The translations under genes and the position numbers were made by a program. The notes beneath the pieces are model-generated. The model was not told the origin of the DNA and made no database searches. It worked only from the letters and a program-made list of their open reading frames with translations. Below, piece after piece: positions 11,137 through 24,100 of a DNA stretch of 64,000 bases. Within the stretch, counting starts at the first letter, position 1; each line of letters opens with the position of its first letter. Origin of the DNA: Ceratopteris richardii (lineage: Eukaryota; Streptophyta; Polypodiopsida; Polypodiales; Pteridaceae); assembly GCA_020310875.1 (NCBI GenBank), contig CM035423.1, positions 127,763,311 through 127,827,310 of the forward strand, read 5' to 3'.

Positions 11137-11143
11137 CCAAATT

Positions 11144-11161
11144 TGGCGCCGTTGCCGGGGA
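11144..11161 (+). other. E1 primer-binding site, tRNA-Asp
   Basis: TGGCGCCGTTGCCGGGGA is exactly complementary to the 3' end of plant tRNA-Asp (TCCCCGGCAACGGCGCCA). tRNA-Asp priming is known for Athila/Calypso-type gypsy elements. It lies 7 bp after the LTR. Confidence 0.93.
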
Positions 11162-11636
11162 GAGAGCTTCGAGGACGAGCGTGTGATGGTAAGCCGTCGA
11201 GTTGAGACATTGGAGTCATAGGTAATATCCTTTCTTTTCCTTATTTTTCTTCTATTTTTCTTGTTTTTGCATCACCATCATCATCCTCACCATCTCCCAC
11301 CTCCATCTCCATCTTCACAAAAATTTCAGTTTTTGGTCATATTCCACTCCCCACCTCATTTCCCTCATTTCACTTGTGAGAGAGAGCGAGAGAGAGCTTG
11401 CATGCTATCTGTTTTTGTGTGTTTTTTGAGCTTTTACTGCAGGTTCTAGTTGTACCACCATCTCCAGCAGCTTGCACAGGTACGACAAACTCTGCATAGG
11501 TCCCGGGACGACGATCTCTGTCTATCATGACAGACAGAAAAACTTAATATTTTTTGAATGCATGCTTGGCACGATAACCCACACCATTAGAGCACTCTAA
11601 ATCACCAGAAGTTTCTAAAAAATTTGTGTTTTTTCA

Positions 11637-11968
11637 GTCTATTGCGACAGACACCCGTCTATCACGACAAACCAAATTCTACGATAGACTCAGTCTATCA
11701 CGACAGACGCCCGTCTATCGCGACAGACCAAATTCCACGAAAGACTCAGACTATCGCGACAGACATCGTCTATCACGACAGATCAAAACCACGACAAGCG
11801 ATAGACCCCATCTATCGTGACAGACATCCCCACGACAGACGATAGACACCATCTATCGCGATAGACAGCCCCATGACAGACGATAGATACCATCTATCGC
11901 GACAGACCAAAAGCACGATAGATGATAGACCCCGTCTATCGCGACAGACACCCGTCTATCGCGACATT
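11637..11968 (+). repeat. E1 leader array, TCTATCGCGACAGAC units
   Basis: About eleven copies of TCTATC(G/A)CGACAGAC spaced 20 to 42 bp apart, with linkers such as CAAATTCCACGA and CCCCACGACAGACGATAG. It lies between the primer site and coding remnants, in untranslated leader. The E6 LTR holds the reverse form GTCTGTCGCGATA near 59380. Confidence 0.88.
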
Positions 11969-11979
11969 TAGAAAATCAA

Positions 11980-12597
11980 GCACATAGGCCGCTAGAAGAG
12001 GCACCGAATCCTGGTCCCTCTAGGAGCCCACATGAAATGAACAATGCTATTCTTGTCCAAAGTTCTATGGTGCAGAAGATTGCCACTCTTGACAAAGGTA
12101 CAGAAGTCAATGAGGAGTTCCCTTCTTTTCCAAAGAGAATTTGAGGAAAGCAAGCCGGACAATACACGACACAGAGGAGACCGATGACCAAGAAGCATGA
12201 GCACCAACCTATACAATATAGAGTACCCCGTGGCATGAAACAGATCTGGGTACGCAAGGGTGAACAACCCTCGGCTTTGGAGACAGGATTCCAAAGAAGC
12301 ACCAAGCAAGCTACAGTGTCGAAGACTACAACGAAGGAGTATCCTAGGCATCAATCTAGACAAACCATTTCTATTTGGGTTCCAAAGCAGTCAATGAAGG
12401 CTATCCCAAAAGCTAGACAAATATGGGTGCCCAAGACCTGCTTACTAGCTCAAATAACTTCACCTCCAATCACAAGATCAAACCAACACTCACGATTCCT
12501 ATTGGCTCCCATCCAAAGGCAAACATCTACACTCCACACCACGACATTCTCGGTCACACCTCCGAATGTTTGTAAATGGGTACCCAAAAGGTCCTGA
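11980..12597 (+). pseudogene. E1 Pol C-terminal tail with IWVPK motifs
   Basis: The translated tail carries KQIWVRKGEQ, ISIWVPKQS, RQIWVPKTC and a final CKWVPKR. These match the repeated IW(V/I)PK motifs at the very end of the E2 polyprotein. The function of the motif is unknown to me. It is the only Pol remnant of E1. The preceding E1 bases are leader array, so the bulk of Gag-Pol is absent. Confidence 0.75.
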
Positions 12598-12960
12598 ATC
12601 CAACACACTCCAGTCCGCAAACCTTCACACATCATCGCCAATAAAAGCAATGATTCCACCATCAAAGTTTGGAGACCTAAACCCCATATCAAACCCCCTG
12701 ACCCACCTTTGTAAATCCTTCCCCTCTGATGTAGGTGCATTCTGAGAACATTGCACATTCAAAGTATGCATCTAGAGTGAACCCTAACCTACTAACCCAC
12801 ATGTACACACATCACGAACACTTCACCCAATAACCTCTAACCACTCGGAATGTCATGTTGGTATTGTGGAGGGAACACCATAACATCTTGTTTCCTATGC
12901 AATGCTAATGTGCCTCTTTCTTCTTCTAGCAGATAAGCATCAACAACTACAAGCACTCTC
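12598..12960 (+). other. E1 spacer between Pol tail and accessory gene
   Basis: About 360 bp without a recognisable coding segment. It is equivalent to the 277-bp spacer between Gag-Pol and the accessory gene in E2. I see no clear promoter or splice signal. Confidence 0.5.
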
Positions 12961-14870
12961 ATGGCAGAAGCAGCAGGTCCGAGCTCTCAGGCAGGAGTAA
13001 GTACTGTTGGAATTGATGTGGATAGTTTACCTGTTGATGTGCCTCCAACTGAACGACCTGTGGAGCTGCAACACCTCCAGCAGATACCTGTACCGGATCC
13101 TCCCACAGGGATCACAGAGAGAGTCCATGCCAATTCTCATTGGTTCAATGGCATGCCAGGTCCATTAGGAGAGGCCAAGTATATATGGGAGTCCAAGTGC
13201 GAGTATGACAGATCATGGGTCCGATTCCAATTCTTCTCCAAGGAATTTGAGACTCTACAGAACACACAGGATCTTCAGACCATATGGCAACGTGCAGGGC
13301 TAGCCGAGTACTTCTAGGCACCCTTACCCAAACCAGATCTCCTCCGGTGCTACTATCTGGTCTCAACATTACAGGCTAATGCAGAAAAGGACAAACCAGG
13401 AACGTTCGTTCTTCCTTCCTTGTTGGGCAACAACGAGTTAAAGAGGTTTGAACTTACCTTGGAATTGGTGAGCTCTGCTTTGAATATGCATGGCACACAT
13501 GTACCTTCTGAGAAGGATGCTCTCATTCCCACTAACATGAAGGATCGGAAACTACTAAAGCTGAAAGATATGGTAGCACTCACACCAAACTTGTCCATCC
13601 CTCTCCGTATGTGCATGCAACATTTTTCTTTCCCTAGTCAAGACCGCTTCACACAACCGCACAAAAGAATTTGGTTCGCTCTTTACTTGGCGGAGACAGG
13701 TGCGTTACCGATTAAGCTTCCTGTATGGATTGTGGAGCAGTTGTATGAAGCAAATAAAAGGTCATCTAGGAAATTAGTGGTGAATGGTTGTTGTGCAATC
13801 ACACGCATTATCTATAGGTGCTTAGCATACGATGTACCCATTGAACGTGCTTTAAATTGGGCACAATTACAAATGTTTAAGAGGCTCAAGACGTCCACAC
13901 ATCAATCCAAGCGCATGAGGGGTTCGGTCCCTTGTGTCCAGACACGTGAAGTTCTGACTACTCCTGAAGTATCGCCACAAGGGGAGACCACCGTACCTCC
14001 CTTTACCATTAGAATACCCAGGTCTGGATCTGAAACTACAACACGAGCTGCCCCCTCAGCTCCTCCTGTCCCTCCTAAATTCGAATTTCCTGCAACTGGG
14101 AGCGCTGAAGGGATGAGTACCTTCGATTTCGAATCATTCTTGCAGAATACACAACTCTCTGATGTAGAGTTCTATTCAGAAATAGAAGAACAAGGCACAT
14201 CTTCCCAAAGAAGGAGGAAATCCACAGAAGGCCGCCATGTACACTGGGATGATGAGCAGCAGAGAACTTTGTCGCAACAACTAGAACACTCAGAGGCGGA
14301 AGAAGAAGGAGGAGAAGGAGCAAATGAAGAAGAGACCACTGAAGCCCGAGCTTACACAACAGAACTTCGAAGGCTGTATCAAATCATGGAACAAGTGCGA
14401 TCGCAACAACTGCTCACCGAAGAGAGTAGTAGGGTACTCATGGCTTAGCTATTGGAAGAAGCAGGAGTGGACTCTGAATACAGTGAAGGCCTACTCTTGG
14501 TGGCATAAATGTATGGAGTAACAGAAGCAGTCCGATCAGCAATTGAGAGGCCTTCTATTCAGTATGATCCAAGGAGATTCCAAACACGACCACGATCTTG
14601 TAAAAACATCCAGATTCCCATTACTACGGGGGAAGAACCTATTACTACATCCGAACCCATTGAGACAACCTCCCAGACAGCAGCAACCACTGGCCAAGAG
14701 ATCCCTGTCACCCAGTGTGAGTCAGCCGAACCACTACCACCGACCCCTCCCTCATCACCTCCTCGAACGGAAGCTGTAAATATCTCTTCGACTACCCAAC
14801 CCGCAGATCAAGCCTTCATCTTCCGTAGTCCAACCTCTAGTTCCACTTTGTTTTCCTCTTTTGAGAACCC
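12961..14870 (+). pseudogene. E1 accessory gene, N-terminal part
   Basis: It starts MAEAAGPSSQAGVSTVG and carries the conserved N-terminal domain of the accessory family: a HWFNGMPGPL-like start, FETLQNTQDLQTIWQRAGL, then QHFSFP (13618-13635) followed by RFTQPHK and a YEANKRSSRKLVVNG segment. These correspond to QHFCFP, RYTAPQK and FEAQKKWGQKKFLNG in E2. Downstream are basic and acidic low-complexity stretches. The gene is broken in several places and is further split by the insertions E3, E4 and E2. Confidence 0.78.
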
Positions 14871-15701
14871 TGTTAGAAGATGTATTTTTTGAAGCATTTT
14901 TTATGGAAAACAATTGTAAAATGTCAAAAACTTGTAAAAATATTTATGTAACTGATGTAAAAATAATGAAGAGTCTTCCTTATGTAGAATAGAATATTAT
15001 GTAATTTTTCTAGAATTTTTGGAAACTCCTAGATAGCATATTTTTAGATAATAGAGGAAAGGACCGAAATTCAAGTGTGAAAAGGGACACTTGAAAATGT
15101 ATATAAGACAATTTCCTCTATTATGAGGGGGTTGGTTGATTATTTGTTTACATGCTATCCAAGTGAAGAGAGAGTTTCCTGCTGAAAATCGTGTTTTCTC
15201 CTCTTTGTATGATTTCTCTGAGTTGTGAGTCTATTCTTTGTGTATCCATGGAGATTTGTGAGCTTTTATTGTGTGTTTCTATTGAATATGTATGAAGAGA
15301 GTTGATTGCTGATGTATTGAGTGAAAAATTGATGAAAAATGGTGCTGGAGATGAAAATCGTCTGTTTGTACAAAATCGCGATTGTCTCGTCTGGATGGTA
15401 CAGGTAACATTTTTGAGTTTTGACTTCATGATTGTATTCTGCTGAAGAAATAACATGCTTTAGACACCAAGATTGTGGAAAATGATGGAGATTTGCTCAA
15501 GATAATCCAAACCCTAGAAATTCCTCTTCATCTTCATTATTCTCAGAAATTCAGCCATTTTACCTCTTATTTCTTGGATTCTATCATCTAGAAGGCGCTG
15601 TGGTCTCTTGAATAGTTCCAGGATTGACAAAATAAAGATGTATTGTTAATTCTTTATGCTAAATGATTGGAGAGGACAACTCCAAAGATCAATAACAAAC
15701 A
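14871..15701 (+). repeat. E3 5' LTR
   Basis: 831 bp, TGTTAGAAGA to ATAACAAACA. The TATATAAG box is at 15100-15107. Near its 3' half it already carries AAAATCGCGATTGTC, the motif amplified in the leader array. Confidence 0.95.
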
Positions 15702-15706
15702 TTTTT

Positions 15707-15724
15707 TGGTGCCGTTGCCGGGGA
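15707..15724 (+). other. E3 primer-binding site, tRNA-Asp
   Basis: TGGTGCCGTTGCCGGGGA lies 5 bp after the LTR, one mismatch from the perfect tRNA-Asp complement seen in E1 and E2. Confidence 0.9.
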
Positions 15725-17387
15725 GTATATCAAAAGCTTCATTGAAGCTGGACCTTGCTGGATCTTCTATTGTTGATGGTATTGCACACATGGAAAAGGT
15801 AATACTCCTTAATCAAGAAATGTAAAACATGAAAAAATAGATTTTCTTTGTTTGTCTTTTGGGAAAAGAAAGCATTAGATAATCTTTTGAGAATAAGAAG
15901 TGTTGAAATTTTTGCAAATTGATAGTTTCTCATGACATTTTCTTGAAGTAAAGTGTAGGTGTGTGAAAAACTAAATCAAGAAAGCTGATGATAAGGTAAA
16001 ATGTGTCTATTCTTGCATTTGTAGATTGCTTTTTGATCAAGTACTAAGCAAAATTGTTGATCTTGGGAAGATGACAAGATTGGATTAAGGAAAAGTCAAG
16101 TTAAATAGCTAGATGCAAGTAGATAAGATTCATTTGTAACCAAGTCAAAGTAATATTCTTGAGAAAAGCTGAATTGCATCTTGAAAAGAGAAATAATTGA
16201 GTTTATCTTTGCAAAAATTGACATTTGCATTTCTTAACATAATTTTCTTTGGGAAATTTTGCTCATTAACTATTTTGATAGCCAAAGCATAGGAGAGTAT
16301 AACCAATCAAGGAACACAAGATCAATAGATCACCAAACAAGAAACCCTAAGTGAAGTGTTTACCTTAATTTAGGGCAAAATACTAAAAAAAATTGTAAAA
16401 TCATCAAAAGTAATCAAACAAATTTCTTTTCTCCTTAGGAAGTTGGATTGAAGCTTTGTTGACAAGAGTAATAGGGACCAAGTGAAAGCAAAGCAAAAAT
16501 TTATCAAAAAACTAGAAAACTCAAAAAACACGATTCTCTGCACAGGATTGCAATTTTTTGAATAATTATGTGGTTATGATGTAAAATTATAGGTGACTGT
16601 TGAATTGGAATTGGTAGAGGGTACTGAAGGGAAACAAGAGAAAAGAATAATCAAATTTGCACAAAATAGGAAGTACAAAAAAAACACGATTCTCTACACA
16701 AAATCGTGATTTTCTGTAAGAGAAAATTTTTCTGGAATTTTCAGCATATTTGGGTTTTTGGAGAAGGGTAATTGCAAAAGATTTCATTAACATTGAGAAA
16801 GTGAGGGAAGATAAATTTTAAAGAATCAGGAAAGACTGAGTATCAAGTGGGGGAAGTGGAAAAGTACAAAATCGCGATTTTCACCAATAGGTAATGAGAA
16901 GTGATTAATCATGAAAAATTAAGAATTGAGTATTCAAACCATAAAGTTGTTGAAGAATGAAATTGGTCAAGTGAAAAAGTGGAAATCAGTGGAAATTGCA
17001 CAAGATCGTGATTTTCTAGACACTATAAAATCTTGGAATTGCAAGAGAAATTCATTTGAGTGTGTGAGAGAGAGAGAGAGAGCAGGCAAAAAAAATCGCC
17101 ACTTTCTGCAGCAAAGCGTTTTGGAGAGTGTTTGAATCAAACAAGCAAGGTAAGGGGCTCAATACCATATTTTTTGTATTACCTTAAATTCACATGATGT
17201 TTAAGCACAAAAAATACACAAAATAACCAAAATCAGGAAATTGTGATATTCTAAATCTTTTCAAATTTCAGTGGAAAAAAATATTATTTTGAGTTAGTTT
17301 TTTATTGCATATTAAAAACTAGATAAGGCGATTCTATAGAAGAAAGAAAATTCTAAAAATCAATACCTGGAAAATTTTCAAAAAATT
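15725..17387 (+). other. E3 leader, upstream part
   Basis: About 1.7 kb of AT-rich untranslated leader. Single ACGATTCTC, AATCGTGATTTTC and AAATCGCGATTTTC motifs appear from about 16530 onwards, thin precursors of the dense array that follows. No convincing coding region is seen. Confidence 0.6.
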
Positions 17388-18150
17388 GGACAGAATCGCG
17401 ATTCTGTAGTCAGACACAAAATCGCGATTCTGTGAAACTACTAACAAAATCGCGATTCTCAGAACATGATTTTCATAAGAAAATCGTGTTATTACAATTG
17501 TGAGCAATCATGATCGTCTGGGAACAAGATCGTGAAAAACACGATTTTGAACACAAAATCGTGTTAAACACGATTTTGAACACAAAATCGTGGGAAACAC
17601 GATCCTGAGCACAGAATCATGGAAAACACGATTTTGACAAGAAAATCGTGGAAAACACGATTTTAGCCTCAGAATCGTGAAAAACACGATTTTGACAAGA
17701 AAATCATGGAAAACACGATTTTAGCCTCAGAATCGTGAAAAAAACGATTTTGACAAGAAAATCGTGGAAAACACGATTTTAGCCTCAGAATCGTGAAAAA
17801 CACGATTTGACAAGAAAATTGTGAAAAACACAATTCTAGCCAGAAAATCGTGAAAAACACGATTTTGACAAGAAAATCGTGGAAAACACGATTTTTAGCC
17901 TTAGAATCGTGAAAAACACGATTTTGACAAAAAAATCGTGGAAAACACGATTTTAGCCAGAAAATCGTGAAAAACACGATTTTGACAAGAAAATCGTGGA
18001 AAACACGATTTTAGCCTCAGAATCGTAAAAAACACGATTTTGACTAGAAAATCCTGGAAAACACAATTTTAGCCACAAAATCGTGAAAAAACACGATTTT
18101 GACTAGAAAATCGTGAAAAACACGATTTTAGCCTCAAAATCGTGAAAATT
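17388..18150 (+). repeat. E3 leader hairpin array (AAAATCGTG...CACGATTTT)
   Basis: A tandem array with a unit of about 57 bp, repeated roughly ten times from about 17560. Each unit contains AAAATCGTG-GAAAA-CACGATTTT, a perfect 9-bp stem with a 5-base loop, and a second similar half with TCAGAATCGTG. Upstream (17390-17460) are ATCGCGAT palindromes. It ends immediately before the gag frame. Open frames seen in it on the minus strand are repeat artefacts. Confidence 0.92.
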
Positions 18151-18156
18151 AATTGA

Positions 18157-21100
18157 ATGATCCTTGGGTCTGGAAACAAATTATACACACATTCCAAGCA
18201 AGACTTGGGAAGGAAGGAAATAGAGCAAGAGGAAGGGGAAGTGCAAGAAAGAAATTTAGGGCAAGAAAATAACATGGAAAATTTAAATGAAACAAATGAG
18301 CCCATTGAAACTGGGGATTATAGAAATATCCTCAAATATATGTACACAAATAGGTTTGGAACCTATGTATATCAGGATGGAATGCATAAGTTTCTCATTA
18401 GACTGAGAAACTTAGAAGTTCCCCTGAACATAACACCAGTAACTCAATTCAAAGATGGTAGATATGAGGATAGACAAGGATGTGTATACATCTTCTCACA
18501 AGACCCAGAAAATTCAAATGACTTAGGGCAATGTGCTGACAAGAGACCTTCGAAACAGAACCTAGGGCAATCAGACTTGCCAAGGCCACATGAAATTCAC
18601 AGTAATGGTGAGCAACAACAAGGTAGAAGAACACATACTTCTCCAAATCCTTTTGAAAAGGAACCAGAAGCAGTTAATGATTTTCCTCTAAGGAGAAGAC
18701 ATCATTGGAAAAATCAGGGTAGAATGCTTAGACCATATCAGGTAGCCAAATGCATGAAAAATCAGTATGAAGGATATTCTGATCCTCATACTCATGCTGC
18801 AGAATTTAGGCAACTGATTAGAGTTGAAGAGGTGGAGGATTATAAAGTCCAATTTGAGGCATTTGGTCTAACCCTAACAGGACCTGCATTATCTTGGTTC
18901 ATTCCTTTGAGAAAGGAAATGTACCTAGATATTGAATCCTTCCTAGAAGCCTTCATTGGGGAATTTTCAAAGACTGGAATAAAACATAGCACAGCCACAT
19001 TGATACATAGCTTTAAACAACAAAAAAATGAAAATGTTAGGGAGGCAACCAGGAGATTCAAGCAGTACATTGACAGATGTCCCAGAGGGGAAGTACCTTC
19101 CATGGCAAGACAGGTATCCCTATTCATAGAAGGATTAAGAAGTGCCCAATTAAGAACCCTAGTGTATTATAGGAGGTGCTCTGACTTAGGAGCTTGTGTA
19201 AAAGAAGCAATTGATTTGGAAGATAATAGAGGCCAAGACCTGTTAGCATTTGATCAATCTAGAACAAATGAAGATAAAATCCCACCAGCAGAGGAATTGG
19301 CTCAAGCCATTGCTAAAGCCCTAGAAGTAAGCACCAAAACCAATTTGATAAACTCTAGGATAAACACAAATAAAAAATGCTACAGTTGTGGAGAAAATCA
19401 TTTGGTACAACAATGCCCATATCAAAAGCCACCACATTTGCAGGATAGGAAAACACTCAAATATTGTACACTAGAGAGAAAATGGACAAATCATACCAGG
19501 GAGGAATGCTTCTATAATAAACAACTAATAAAAGAGAGAGATTATGTGAGTCAACGAGAATCAGGATATATTGAGCAACCAAGACCTGTACTTGGGCAAC
19601 AACCTCCTGTTCCAACAAATGTGGTACCAATTAAATACACACCAATAGAGGAGGGAAACTCAAAAACAAGGTCACCATACAAGGAAGATTATCAATGGAA
19701 TGAGGATATCAAGAAGAATGGGAAGGATATGAATTGAGAGAACCAGAACTACAAGCCCTAGACTTGGGAAATGGGAGAACTGAGATGGATACAACCACAT
19801 TCATGTATATAACCAATAATTATATGTCCAATCAAAAACCTTAGTTCAAAGGGGGACCAAAGATAACTTGTTATAGGTGTGGGGGAGAACATTTCATTAG
19901 AGACTGTCAACAACCTCCTACATTAAGAATTGAGGGAGCTTATTGTAAGGATTGTGGCAGGGATCATTTAATAAAGGATTGTCCAAAAAATCCTCAAAAA
20001 CCACAAAACACACCTAATAACATACCATTGAAAACAGTCAACATCATGGAACAAGGAGAATTGAGTGACATTGACCAAGTAAATGTAAATGCTATAACAA
20101 GGGCACAAGCTAAACAATAAGAAATGACTAGGGAACAAAATGAAGGTTCAGTCTCAAAGGGGAAGAAAAATAGACAAAAAGGGAAATGGGAAAGGAAAAA
20201 AAGAATGGGTAAAAATTTGGAAGAAGAGAATAGGGAACAATCAAACAAAACTCCTTCTCAGAAGACACAAACCCAGTCTGAGAAAGGAAATTCACAGACT
20301 CTAGAAACATTGATCAAAGCATGTAAGGGAAGAATTCAAGAGGGACCAAATCCTACAGACCATGGAATGGCTTATCCTATGCCAGACTTAGAACATGAAA
20401 GGATGCAGAAGTGTAAACAAATCATATAGGAAGCACAACTCAAACTGGGGGAAGTAGAAAATTCTCAAAAAACAGTTGAGGAATCTGAGACAACAAGACC
20501 AAAAGGAAATATGAATCAGAAAGAAAACCCACAAATAACATTCCACGTGAATATAGATAAACAATGCACAATTCTATATCACACCACATTGGAAGAATTG
20601 ATAAAATAGAATCCTCACTTACAAAACAGAATGAAAGAAAGGGAACCTATACCAGAAAATATTCATCCACAACTACAAGATCTGGAGGAGTTGTGGTATA
20701 TTCCCATTGATAAGATAGGAGGATATTGTGAAGGAGAAGAAGGAAACTCAACACTAAAAATACAATTTGGTAGAAACCATGCCAGAGCCATTCTGGATAG
20801 TGGATCAGGAGTGGCCATCATGACTAAACAAACTTGGGAAAAATGGGGAAAAAATGAATTATTACCCACCAAAATGAGATTGCAACTTGCAGATGGACAC
20901 ATAGAAAAACCCCTAGGAATATGGGAGAAAGTGATTGTGGACATATGTGGAATAGAGATAGAACATACTTTTGCCATAGTTGAGTTCCCACAATCTACTT
21001 CATATGAAATTATCCTAGGAAGGCCATTTATGAGACAAATGCAAATTGTGCAAGATTGGGGTAATGATTGCTTATACCTTCAGAGCAAAGGAAGAATAAC

Positions 21101-24100
21101 CAGAGTAAATCTAAGAAATGGGCACTACTGTGATATATCTCCTCAAGAATGGTATAAAATACATCAAAATCAAGAATTAAGTGAAGAATCAGAGATAGAA
21201 GACCAGGATGAAACTGAATCATCAATATGGAAGTGCAATATGATAAGAAACCTCACCAATAGAAAAAGGAGATTGAGAAGAGAAGATTGTGTGGAAGGAA
21301 GAAAGTTACAAGATGAGAACTATGTACCACAACAATTCAAAGATGAAGAATTTGAGCCCTATGGGTGGAACCAAATATTGGCTACCATGGATCTGGCCAG
21401 TGATGAGTATGTAGGAGTGGAATTTCAAAATGAAGAAGGGTATGATGTTTTTCACATTGGAATACAAATGATAAAAGTATCAAAAACAGAAGAGGAACAG
21501 AAAGGAGAAATGATATTAGAAAAAGGGAAAACACAATTTTTGGAAGAAGTAAAAGCTGAAGATGCTATTAAAGATAAAATCTCAGGCAAGTATAAGAAAA
21601 ACAAACACAAGGAAATAGAAGAAAACCAAGAGGATGAGAAGAAGAAAAAGGAAACAAACAAAGATCAACAGTTTGATGTACCAGCAAATTTCAAGACTTA
21701 TGAAGTAGAAGACAGACTACTTCTCAAGATGAAACCAAAGAGAGAAAAGAAGAAAGGGGAGGCTTATGATAATGAGGAACAAACTAAGAAGGTCATGATC
21801 ACTCAGGAAGAGGGAGAAGAAAGACATATTGTAGTGGCTGATGACATGACAACTCAAGAAGAGGAGGCACTAAGAAACTTGGCAAGAAACTATAGGGATG
21901 TGTTTGCTTATAGCTACAAGGATTTGAAAGGTATTGATCCTAAAATCTGTGAGCATAAGATTCCTATTTGCTGTAAAGAAATATAGACATTACCTTTTGG
22001 CCAACAAGTTTAAGTTCTTTGTGGACCATCAAGCTTTACTATATTTGGTAAATAAACCTTGTCACACTGGTAGAATAGTCAGATGGTTTCTTTTACTAAT
22101 GGAATTTGAGTTTGAAGTGGTGGTCAGACAAGGAAAAACACACTTAAGAGCAGATCATTTATCTAGAATCCAGTCTAAAGAACCCAGTTCACCTTTAGAT
22201 GATGACCTGCCAGATACTTATTTGTTCAAAGTAGAAAGAGTTCCTGAGTGGGCCATGACTTTAGTACCATTATTAACCATGGGACCTTGCAAAACAATTG
22301 GAAACAATACACACTTAGTATTACAAAGCAGAAATTTTATGCTGCTAGCTGGGCACTTGTATCACCTCAACCATATAGGCATATTAGAATATTGTACTCC
22401 TGAAGAAGAGCAACAAGAATATCTGAAAAGAGCTCATTATTGGAACCCTTGCACTCATGCTTCCAGGGTAGTCACCCTAAGTAATCTCAATAGGATGGGG
22501 GTACATTGGCCTAATAAGATTCAAGATGTAACAAAATACATTGCTAATTGCTGGAAGTGCCAATCATTGCAAGATTTAGAATTCATAACTCTATATTGGT
22601 TTCAGAAAAATCCAGAATGGAGTGAAAATATTATTGAAGAGTTGAAAAGGGAGAAGAAAGGAAAACAAGTAATAGCTGGTGCAGATTCAAAAATCTCTGA
22701 AGCATATCAGTTGATAGGAGACCAATTGTATAAAAGAGGGATGGATGGATACTTAAGAATTTGTGTTCCTGAGGATAAATATCTGGACATGTTGGAAATG
22801 GCACATTCTAGAGTAGTAGGAGGACATTTTTCAAGTGACATAACAGCTAAACTCATATTATATTCTGGCTTTTGGTGGCCAACCCTATTTCCTGATGCAA
22901 GAACTTATGTAAAAAGATGTGACATCTGTCAGAGGGTGAGTCAACCAAATAGAAGAGACAATATGCCATTAGTTCCATTAATTTCAGCCAGAGCCTTTAG
23001 TAAATGGGGTTTAGATTTTATTGGACCTATACATCCTCCAGCAAGACAATCACATGCTGAATACATAATAGTGGCTACAGATTATCTGACAAAGTGGGCT
23101 GAGGCCAAAGCCACCAGAAGGAATGATGCTCATACTACAGCTAGATTCCTTTATGAAAACATCATCACCAGATTTGGACTTCCAATTGAATTGGTAAGTG
23201 ATAGGGGGACCCATTTTGTAAACCAAATCATAGAAAACATCACTGAATATTTCCTGATCAGTCATAGAAAGTCAGCCCCATATCACCCACAAGCAAATGG
23301 GTTAGCAGAAAGTACTAATAAAGTACTTTGCACTATACTGTCAAAATTAGTAAACACAAACAGGGAATGATTGGGATTTACAACTTAATCATGTCCTATG
23401 GGCTTATAGAGTGGCTTATAAGACTGCAATAAGAAACACACCATTCAATCTAGTATATGGACAAAATGCAGTTCTACCTATGGAATTCCTCATTCCAACA
23501 TTAAAAGTAGGTAGTCACTACAATTGGACTGGACATGAACTTTCAGAGAGAGTAATAGAATTGGAAAAATTGGGAGCTTCTAGACTCCAAGCCATTATGA
23601 GTTTATATGTGGACAAGAAAAGGCAAAAGGCCTATCATGATGTTCATATAAAAGAAAAAGATCTACAAGAGGGAGATCTAGTTTTGGCTTACACAGTCAA
23701 AGAACATCAGAAAAAGTTTCAGAAAAAAGCACATGGGCCATATATTATATATCAGATAAGTAACAGTGGAGCTATCCAATTAGCTAACATGGATGGAGAG
23801 ATCATGCCAAATTTCATAAGTGGATGTAGAGTTAAAAGATATGATCTCCCATTAACTGCTTCTGAATGGAGAAGATTGCAACAAGCTCAAAACAGGAAAA
23901 AAGAAGAAGAAAACATGAGAAAAGAGGCTCAACAGGAAGCAAAGGTGAGGATAAGAAAAACCAAAAATCATAGGGAAGTTTGCTTGTGTGAAACACCTCT
24001 AAGACAAAAAGAACATTTGCCTGTGATAATAATGGATTATCAAAATGAAAAAATTAGGGTTTTGATAGATTCTAGAGCTCAAGTGAATCTGATTAGTTCA

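Noticed and set aside
11624-11845. Open frames in the TCTATCGCGACAGAC array
   Set aside because: Short-period repeat translated in two frames; no domain.
17669-17977. 102-codon minus-strand frame in the E3 leader
   Set aside because: It is a direct translation of the hairpin array, with repeated FFTIFWLKSCFPRF-like peptides, so it is a repeat artefact.
17388-18150. CRISPR-like repeat array
   Set aside because: The repeats have no unique spacers, the source is a plant genome, and no cas genes are present; it is a retrotransposon leader.
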